Origin: Pokkaliibacter plantistimulans
GTDB lineage: Bacteria > Pseudomonadota > Gammaproteobacteria > Pseudomonadales > Balneatricaceae
Assembly: GCF_003194385.1 (NCBI RefSeq)
Contig: NZ_LAPT01000028.1
Location: forward strand, 1-52,417
Direction of reading: 5' to 3'
DNA: 52,417 bases
The position numbers and the translations under genes were made by a program. Below, one piece after another: positions 46,360 to 52,417 of the stretch. Every line of letters starts with the position of its first letter. Position 1 is the first letter of the stretch. The notes beneath the pieces were generated by a model. It saw only the letters and a list, made by a program, of their open reading frames with translations, did no database searches and was not told where the DNA came from.

Positions 46360-47040
46360 GTGCACAATATGAAGGGAATCAACTCTTATTATAGAGAGTT
46401 GACAGAAGACGACATAAATAATAGGGCCCATAGAGCATTCGTTGGCGGGATGTGGGAAGAAATCGGAAAATTGCAGTTTGATTTTATGCTCAAATCAGGT
46501 CTGCAACCCGAGCATAAGCTACTTGATCTTGGCTGTGGATGCTTGCGAGGTGGTTTGCACTTTATAAACTATCTTGAAGAACAACATTACTATGGCCTCG
46601 ATATAAATAACTCTCTTATAAATGCAGGCAAGATAGAGATACAAGAAGCAGGACTGACCCACAAAAGCCCAAATCTACTTGTAGATGACTCATTTCTCAT
46701 AGAAAGATTTGGCCAGAAGTTTGACTTTATGATATCGATATCCCTGTTTACCCATCTTCCTTTGGAACTAATTCATAAATGTCTATCTGAAGTCAGGAAA
46801 AATCTAAAGCCTGATGGCATCTATTATGCTACCTTTTTCCTAGCGCCAGCATCCTCACACACAGAAGATATCAGGCAAGAGCCAGGCGGTATCGTGACGA
46901 AGTACAACTCTGATCCATTTCACTATTCTGTTGATGAGATAGCCAGCGTTGCAGAATCTGCTGGCCTTAATTTCACTATGTATGGCGATTGGCAACATCC
47001 CAGAAATCAGAAAATGGCTAGTTTTCGCCTAAGAAACTAG
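46360..47040 (+). CDS. Class I SAM-dependent methyltransferase
   Basis: 226 residues from GTG 46360, chosen because AGGAG lies seven bases before it; ATG 46369 is the other option. Motif I is KLLDLGCGCLRGGLHFINYL, then YYGLDINNSLINAGK (acidic SAM contact) and FDFMISISLFTHLPLELIHKCLSEVRKNLKPDG. It may O-methylate a sugar of the polymer, and a terminal methyl could cap chain growth; both are inferences. It stands 93 bases after the previous gene. Confidence 0.82.
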   Translation: MHNMKGINSYYRELTEDDINNRAHRAFVGGMWEEIGKLQFDFMLKSGLQPEHKLLDLGCGCLRGGLHFINYLEEQHYYGLDINNSLINAGKIEIQEAGLTHKSPNLLVDDSFLIERFGQKFDFMISISLFTHLPLELIHKCLSEVRKNLKPDGIYYATFFLAPASSHTEDIRQEPGGIVTKYNSDPFHYSVDEIASVAESAGLNFTMYGDWQHPRNQKMASFRLRN

Positions 47041-47279
47041 CTCTGACATATAATGGTGAGTGTTGGCGACGCAACTCATCGAATGACTATTGCATACGGC
47101 CAACGTCAGTATTATATCCGTATCTTTTCTATATCAATCTACACCATTGAGACATCTCCTTTACTTCGATATTCGCAAGTAGAAATTATTATTTTCTTTT
47201 TGAGGCTGCATTTTATCGAAGACACCTAATGCAATAATCCATTATTAATTATTATTTTCTCAGGCTTTGAGGTTCAAAG
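47041..47279. other. Spacer before the split HAD pair
   Basis: 239 bases without a gene, the largest gap inside the polysaccharide locus. A TATAAT lies at 47049-47054 without a matching -35. It marks a change to more G+C-rich coding sequence to the right, so it may be a junction between gene modules of different origin and may carry a promoter. Confidence 0.4.
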
Positions 47280-48326
47280 ATGGTAAAGAAAAACACCATT
47301 GCGCTCCATAGTCTCGGTAAGTCTTTTGTGGGCCCGATTTTAGTTTCTTATGTTACTGCAATTGCCAGAAAAACGTCTGATTATCCATTTAAGCTATTTG
47401 CGTTGGCCCGCGAAGGATATTACCTTCAGCAGGCGCTTAAAGCAGTCAATATAGATAGTACCTATCTTCTAGCATCACGCACATTTCTTTTCAGGATATG
47501 CATCCATTTGCCTGACTCCTGGCAGTGGTCACTTGCTGGACAATACGAAGGAACAGTTGGGTCGTTTCTGCAAGATCGGTTTGGTTTCACTCAACAAACA
47601 CTTTCTCTGATTTTCGATGAGACTCTACTGGAAGATAGATTTGATCTATCCAGCAGCTCAGACCTGCAGGCAATGGAAGCGTTTCTGGAAGACAATCTTG
47701 AACTGCTCCGTGAGCAGACTGGTCCGAGTCGTGAAGCTTATCTTGCTTATCTGCAACACGTTGGCTTTATGGACTCGCTGTACACCCCTTTACTGCTTGA
47801 TCTTGGGTACTCAGGTACTATTCAAAAACTCCTCACTTTACTCACCGCACAGCATACTGAGGGGTTTTACGTTATCGCGACTAAGCCAGGCACGAGCCTG
47901 GTGGCAGGAAAAGAGGTCACGATGCAAGGTTGCTTGAAAGAAGGCGTGAAGCTAGGTGATGGTTATCTTATGCTGGATCGCTCGATGTTTGTCGAATGCT
48001 TACTCACTTCTCCTAATGGGCAGTTTGTTGACATCGACCAGCTGGGTGGCACAGAAGAAATGCCCTTTACCTTCTATTACGGCAGAGAAACCAATGCGCA
48101 GCGCTATTTCTCCGATCTGGAGCTCGTCATGCAAGGTGCCCTGTCACATGTTGCGCACTGTTATAACCATGGCATAGTCTACACTGCCGAAGAGGTGGAG
48201 CAGCTTTTTAAACCCTTTGTGACCCAACGAAATATGTTACCTAAGAATAGCTGGCACCTTTTTCTTGCTGATGACAGCATTTCTGGTAACGACTTTATTA
48301 ACCCAATGCAGTTTTTCTGCCTCTAA
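47280..48326 (+). CDS. Stand-alone module resembling the C-terminal half of COG5610 HAD-family proteins
   Basis: 348 residues. It begins HSLGKSFVGPILVSYVTAIARK, then FKLFALAREGYYLQQALKAV (about 40-58), TYLLASRTFLFRI, and LLLDLGYSGTIQKLLTLL (about 178-195). In COG5610-like proteins of polysaccharide loci this order (GPLL..., LAR(D/E)G..., SR..., LGYSG...) follows a HAD hydrolase domain in the same chain. Here it is separate, and the HAD part is at the end of the next gene, 25 bases on. The function of the module is not known; a chain-editing or transferase partner is a guess. Base use is G+C-richer than its left neighbours. Confidence 0.65.
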   Translation: MVKKNTIALHSLGKSFVGPILVSYVTAIARKTSDYPFKLFALAREGYYLQQALKAVNIDSTYLLASRTFLFRICIHLPDSWQWSLAGQYEGTVGSFLQDRFGFTQQTLSLIFDETLLEDRFDLSSSSDLQAMEAFLEDNLELLREQTGPSREAYLAYLQHVGFMDSLYTPLLLDLGYSGTIQKLLTLLTAQHTEGFYVIATKPGTSLVAGKEVTMQGCLKEGVKLGDGYLMLDRSMFVECLLTSPNGQFVDIDQLGGTEEMPFTFYYGRETNAQRYFSDLELVMQGALSHVAHCYNHGIVYTAEEVEQLFKPFVTQRNMLPKNSWHLFLADDSISGNDFINPMQFFCL

Positions 48327-48350
48327 GTCCTCCAGGTTGCAATCAATCTC

Positions 48351-50291
48351 ATGAAAATCCCCTTCAAGAAGCAGCTTAAACGGATCATTAAGGGCAGCCG
48401 TGACCCTCAACGTTCATACCGTGCAGGTATCCTTGCAAGTGCACTGCGAGGAGGTTTATTCGATCCGGCCTGGTACAAAGATACATACAAGCTTGAAACC
48501 GATGATCTGGAGCAGTTATTTAGCGACTACTTCAGGAAGTCCAGCTTTGCCAACGTCAACCCTTCTCCTAGTTTTGACAGCGAGACTTATCACAAGCTCC
48601 ATACAGATGTTTACCATCTTGGTTTATGCCCTCTCGCCCACTACCTTGAACATGGCCAACGAGAAGGCCGGATGGCTACACCTGCTACCAATAAGTGGAG
48701 CCCTTCCAGCGAACTGAAAGCATCTACAGCCCTTACAGAGAGTGCTAAAGAGCAGAAGGTTGCTGTACATCTGCACATCTTTTATGAAGACTTCATAGAG
48801 CGCTTTTATCATACGCTGGTGCAATTTCCTGTTGAGTTCGACCTACTGCTGACACTCTCCAAACCGGAGTATATCGAGCTTGCCAAAGCGCGCTTTGGCA
48901 AGCTCAAAAATGTCAAACAGATTGATACGGCTGTTGTGCCCAACAGAGGGCGTAACTTCGGCCCGCTGCTGGTGGAGTACGGTAGTAAGTTGCAGGAGTA
49001 TGATCTGTTCTGTCACTTACACTCCAAGAAGTCTTTGTACTCTGGCAAAGAGCAGACCCAGTGGTCTGACTATCAGAACGAGTTCATTCTGAAAGACCCC
49101 TCAGTCACCACCCGCCTGCTCAATATGTTCAGCGACCATCCTGAACTTGGTCTGTACTACCCTACTTCGTTCTGGATGATGCCGAGCTGGGTCAATCACT
49201 GGACGTGTAATAAGGGATTTGCCCAGCCATTTCTAGATGAATGGCAAGTACAGATGCAGAGTGATTTCCTGCCGTATCCTGTAGGCGGTATGTTTTGGGC
49301 AAGGCCCAAGGCTTTGCAACAGTTGTTAAGCAAGCGCTTCAGCTATGAAGACTTCCCTGCTGAGCCCCTGCCTAATGACGGCTCCATGTTACATGCTATC
49401 GAACGGCTGCTGGGCGTTCTTACCGAGCACAATGGCTTTGAACAGTTCTTCTACTATCCACCTACCGGGCAGTTCACTCAGGATTCCAGCTATATCTACA
49501 TGAACTACAACCAGTCACTGGAATCCGTCAGCAGCGCGATCCATGCATATCATGCGGTTTCCTTTGACGTTTTCGACACCTTGGTGCGGCGTGAATTTTC
49601 TGAACCAGATTACGCAAAGTTACTCCTAGGAAAGTCACTGGCAGAACAAGGTGTCGTCAATGACGCACAAACTTTTGTCAGGCTGCGCAACGAAACAGAA
49701 TTCGAACTTCGTAAAGAGTCCAGTTTTCAGGGTGATATCAGTATTGAAGCCATTTATCGGCGTATCGCCAGCTCACTAAACGTACCTGAATCGAAAGCAG
49801 ATGAATGGATGTGGCAGGAGTTCTCCCACGATCTGGCTATGATTCAACCCAAAAATGAGATGGTTGAGCTGTTTAATCAGCTGTCACAAAGTGAGAAAAA
49901 CCTATTTATTATTTCTGACACCTACTATACGCCCCACCAAATTGAGAAAATGCTACGCAAAGTCGGCATTCATGGCCGTTATCAATTGCTGGTTTCGAGC
50001 GAAGAGCAGAAGCGTAAAGATAATGGAACTATGTGGCGGTATATGAAGGAGCAAGTAACGGAGAAAAAAATCTCCTCGCTAATTCATATCGGCGACAACG
50101 TTCGTGCAGATGCACAGATACCCGGCGACCTTGGTTTTAGTACATTCCATATTCTTCACCCCAACGACAAATGGCTGGCTTGCGGTTTCCCTGATGTAAT
50201 TAGCTCCGCAGAGAAATTGAATGAGCTTCACATTCTCAAGTGGGGCAGCATGATTAGTGATAATGGCCGCTATCCGTTGATTGGCGGATAA
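48351..50291 (+). CDS. Repeat + RgpF-like + HAD hydrolase fusion
   Basis: 646 residues. At ~36-107 lies one copy of the composite repeat of the giant protein (FDPAWYKDTY..., then PSFDSETYHKLHTDVYHLGLCPLAHYLEHGQREGR). At ~136-385 is an RgpF-like domain (VAVHLHIFYEDFIERFY, VVPNRGRNFGPLL, CHLHSKKSLYSGKE, GGMFWARPKALQQL, PNDGSMLHAIERLLG). At ~400-646 is a HAD phosphatase domain with all motifs: SFDVFDTLVRR (DxD), FIISDTYYTP, the Lys in EEQKRKDNG and IHIGDNVRADAQ. It is likely an active phosphohydrolase joined to a glycan-synthesis domain. It ends where COG5610-like proteins would continue into the module coded by the gene before it. Confidence 0.78.
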   Translation: MKIPFKKQLKRIIKGSRDPQRSYRAGILASALRGGLFDPAWYKDTYKLETDDLEQLFSDYFRKSSFANVNPSPSFDSETYHKLHTDVYHLGLCPLAHYLEHGQREGRMATPATNKWSPSSELKASTALTESAKEQKVAVHLHIFYEDFIERFYHTLVQFPVEFDLLLTLSKPEYIELAKARFGKLKNVKQIDTAVVPNRGRNFGPLLVEYGSKLQEYDLFCHLHSKKSLYSGKEQTQWSDYQNEFILKDPSVTTRLLNMFSDHPELGLYYPTSFWMMPSWVNHWTCNKGFAQPFLDEWQVQMQSDFLPYPVGGMFWARPKALQQLLSKRFSYEDFPAEPLPNDGSMLHAIERLLGVLTEHNGFEQFFYYPPTGQFTQDSSYIYMNYNQSLESVSSAIHAYHAVSFDVFDTLVRREFSEPDYAKLLLGKSLAEQGVVNDAQTFVRLRNETEFELRKESSFQGDISIEAIYRRIASSLNVPESKADEWMWQEFSHDLAMIQPKNEMVELFNQLSQSEKNLFIISDTYYTPHQIEKMLRKVGIHGRYQLLVSSEEQKRKDNGTMWRYMKEQVTEKKISSLIHIGDNVRADAQIPGDLGFSTFHILHPNDKWLACGFPDVISSAEKLNELHILKWGSMISDNGRYPLIGG

Positions 50292-50316
50292 ATAGTTTAT
50301 TAATTGAGTTATAATC

Positions 50317-51240
50317 GTGAAATTTGATACACTTTATCTACATGTAGGCTGGTCTAAAACTGGCACATCTGCAATTCAGTCTGCCTTGCAGAACAATAAA
50401 GACTTACTTCTAGAAAAAGGCATTCTTTATCCACAAAGTATTAAGTGGAATGATCACTCTCATCACCATTTTGCCTTTGCATTTAAGAAAATACATGGCT
50501 ACCAGCCAGAGTATGATATTGACCAAGCAATTTCTTTATTAGAGGAAGAGCTAGAGAGCTCTGACTCCAAAAATGCAATAATCTCTTCAGAGCTATCACC
50601 AGTATATTTTAACAATGAAAAATTCTTGAGATTTTATACAAAGAACTTTAAGCAAGCGAAGATAATATTAACTGTCAGACAACAGTCAGAACTACTTATT
50701 TCACTTTTTAATCAGTTAATAAAAGATCCTAACGTAAGATATGGTTCAACGTTATTTACACTTGCATTCAGCAATGCCGCTTGGCTCAACTATGCTCAAG
50801 GTGCAGATAGATGGGCACAACATGTAGGAAAAGAGAATATAATAGCTATTCGTTACAGCGATCACGTCGTAGACGATTTTTTTAATATATTCAAAATCGA
50901 TTCTATACAAAATGAATCAAGCAGCAGTATTATCAACCCTTCACTGCCAACTAGAGCACTTGCAGTCATACAGCATCGCTGCAGGCAAGCAGCTAATCCT
51001 GTTGAGTATGCTAAAATGCGGGATAATATTTTATCTATCATTCCAAATATTCCAACTGAACACGACAGATATTTTCTATTTACACCTGCGGAGCAGAAAG
51101 CGTTCGATGACTTTTTTGTCGGCAGCAACAATCGTCTGGCCAAGGAATATATGAATGAGCCAACGCTTTTTTCAGGGAAAAAGTATAAGCCTGTCGGAAT
51201 GATTCCGCCTGGCTTTAGAATTGAGGATTACATTAAATGA
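50317..51240 (+). CDS. Sulfotransferase-like protein
   Basis: 307 residues from a GTG start without a strong ribosome site. The PAPS-loop is LYLHVGWSKTGTSAIQSALQNNKDLLLEKG (6-35), and the 3'-phosphate-like block is KIILTVRQQSELLISLFNQLIK. This is the same broad group as the first sulfotransferase-like protein but shorter and without the extra C-terminal region. Sulfation of the polymer is inferred. A+T-rich again; its stop overlaps the next ATG by four bases. Confidence 0.72.
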   Translation: MKFDTLYLHVGWSKTGTSAIQSALQNNKDLLLEKGILYPQSIKWNDHSHHHFAFAFKKIHGYQPEYDIDQAISLLEEELESSDSKNAIISSELSPVYFNNEKFLRFYTKNFKQAKIILTVRQQSELLISLFNQLIKDPNVRYGSTLFTLAFSNAAWLNYAQGADRWAQHVGKENIIAIRYSDHVVDDFFNIFKIDSIQNESSSSIINPSLPTRALAVIQHRCRQAANPVEYAKMRDNILSIIPNIPTEHDRYFLFTPAEQKAFDDFFVGSNNRLAKEYMNEPTLFSGKKYKPVGMIPPGFRIEDYIK

Positions 51241-52352
51241 GCCTTCAAGCCAAGCTTCTTCCCAACATCAAGCTGGTCGCCGTTGCTAAAGACGAAGCGC
51301 CTTATCTAGCAGATTGGATCTTCCATCATCTTTATTTTGGTTTCTCAGCAATCGATATACATATCAACAGAACTACTGATAACTCGGAAGAGATTTTAAG
51401 AAGCATAAGAAGTAGATTTCCATCTGTTAATTTTTATTATAATGATTGGGTTGATCAAGTAAGTGATGCTGTAAGCACTAAAATCCAACAGATAAGTTAT
51501 GCTCAGAGTTTTCATAATAACAAAAATCACTATGATTACATTTTATTTTTGGATATTGACGAATATTGGACACCAAAAGACTTCGAGACACCAATAACAT
51601 CTCATCTACAGCATCTTGGAAAGAACTTACCAGTTGCATACGAATGGTTATGTGAATTTGGAAGTAATGATAACTTCACCTCACTACAAAGTGAGTTTAA
51701 ATGTTTTCAAAATGGACTCGTCAAGACTTTGCTTCCCAGCAATACTGAAATTAAATTTTTCAGATGCCATGTTCCAGTTTACGCCAAGCCGACTACAACA
51801 CTTCTTGCAAATGGTAATGAGTTCATACCTGAGTCTAACAACCCGCAAATACTTCAAAGATCAAAGGTATCAGTAAAAGATGCCTACATAATACACAGAA
51901 TGTTTAGATCTGAGCTGGAGTATCTTTCATCACTATACCGAGGTAATCCTGAAAACAACTCACTACTGAAGCTTAATCGGCAAGGAGGATTTGAACGAGA
52001 TAGACACGATTCTATTAACGTTATGCTACCTGCAGAAGCATTTGAAAAATACAGTCTAGAGCGAGAGCGATTCATTAAGCTTTTGTCTTTAGATCATCTC
52101 ATAACGTCTGCTCAAGAAATGGTCACAAGCCGAGCGCAGAAATCTATTGACGAGATACCAAAAAGCTTAGCTGTTAGTCGAAACCAAACCTATGCAGTAT
52201 TAAAAGGCATTAACGATATACGCGTGAAAGACAAAATCACCGCGTTTGAGGCTTCCATTCAACTAACGCCAAATCAAATTGACGAAAAGAGTGAAGAAAG
52301 AAGTTTCGCGAGTGAAATAAAGAACAAGATCAAGAATAAGCTTTTTAGCTAA
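51237..52352 (+). CDS. Glycosyltransferase family 2 protein (Glyco_tranf_2_4-like)
   Basis: 371 residues. The start KLVAVAKDEAPYLADWIFHHLYFGFSAIDIHINRTTDNSEEIL is the form of GT2 members that begin with NE/KDE..YL.EW..HH...G, and LFLDIDEYWTPKDF holds the metal-binding DxD. The C-terminal ~100 residues are helical and charged. Donor and acceptor unknown. It is the last complete gene in the window; the locus may continue to the right. Confidence 0.82.
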   Translation: MSLQAKLLPNIKLVAVAKDEAPYLADWIFHHLYFGFSAIDIHINRTTDNSEEILRSIRSRFPSVNFYYNDWVDQVSDAVSTKIQQISYAQSFHNNKNHYDYILFLDIDEYWTPKDFETPITSHLQHLGKNLPVAYEWLCEFGSNDNFTSLQSEFKCFQNGLVKTLLPSNTEIKFFRCHVPVYAKPTTTLLANGNEFIPESNNPQILQRSKVSVKDAYIIHRMFRSELEYLSSLYRGNPENNSLLKLNRQGGFERDRHDSINVMLPAEAFEKYSLERERFIKLLSLDHLITSAQEMVTSRAQKSIDEIPKSLAVSRNQTYAVLKGINDIRVKDKITAFEASIQLTPNQIDEKSEERSFASEIKNKIKNKLFS

Positions 52353-52396
52353 ACTCTTCATATTGAAAAGGGGATGTGGCCGCATAGATTTTGCGG

Positions 52397-52417
52397 CTCT
52401 GCTCTCTGCTCTCTGCT
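52397..52417 (+). repeat. Heptanucleotide tandem repeat at the right edge
   Basis: CTCTGCT occurs three times in a row and runs to the end of the window, so the copy number is unknown. A 6-bp hairpin GCCGCA-TAGATTT-TGCGGC (52379-52397) lies directly before it, downstream of the last glycosyltransferase gene. Confidence 0.55.

Noticed and set aside
52379-52410. Terminator after the last glycosyltransferase
   Set aside because: The stem is only 6 bp and is followed by a TC-rich repeat, not a T run; left undecided.

Overview
The window looks like a chromosomal piece of a marine, flagellated, methylamine- or betaine-using gammaproteobacterium, probably of the Oceanospirillales type. This rests on the mix of E. 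coli-type motA/motB, heterotetrameric sarcosine oxidase (soxBDAG) with glyA, an FMN riboswitch before ribB, thiBPQ behind a TPP riboswitch, pilU, and an RfaH/ops-controlled polysaccharide locus. The genus is not identified; this is inference from gene content only.

Left part (about 1-24.3 kb) is housekeeping DNA of fairly high G+C. It starts with a broken tyrosine-recombinase remnant, then two small unknown genes, the stator operon motA-motB with a structured 3' untranslated region, and the leftward unit glyA-soxB-soxD-soxA-soxG (sarcosine demethylation feeding glycine and methylene-THF to serine hydroxymethyltransferase). Next come FMN riboswitch-ribB, a PP2A-like phosphoesterase, an ALDH7-type aldehyde dehydrogenase divergent from its likely LysR regulator, an EAL phosphodiesterase, gmhA, a VanZ-like membrane protein, the TPP-riboswitch operon thiBPQ, and pilU.

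Right part (about 25-52.4 kb) is one long rightward surface-polysaccharide locus, clearly A+T-richer. An RfaH-type antiterminator gene sits at its head and an 11-base match to the ops element lies just before the first biosynthetic gene. Then follow wecA-like initiation, a lipoprotein, KpsD-like outer-membrane export protein, three glycosyltransferases, KpsM-KpsT-KpsE, rmlA-C-D-B (dTDP-L-rhamnose), a sugar SDR, a giant repeat+GT4+RgpF-like protein, two sulfotransferase-like proteins, a methyltransferase, a pair of genes that look like the two halves of a HAD (COG5610-like) protein in swapped order, a third sulfotransferase-like protein and a final glycosyltransferase. The likely product is a rhamnose-containing, possibly sulfated and methylated capsule or O-polysaccharide exported by an ABC transporter.

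The best candidates for something not well described are: (1) the self-contained RfaH-ops capsule locus joining WecA-type initiation to Kps export; (2) the split and order-swapped HAD/RgpF pair at 47.3-50.3 kb; (3) a composite repeat of about 75 residues shared by two large proteins of the locus; (4) the Pro/Gln tandem repeat in KpsE; (5) the TPP riboswitch whose conserved 3' arm also forms a terminator-like hairpin; and (6) U-poor perfect stem-loops at several gene junctions.
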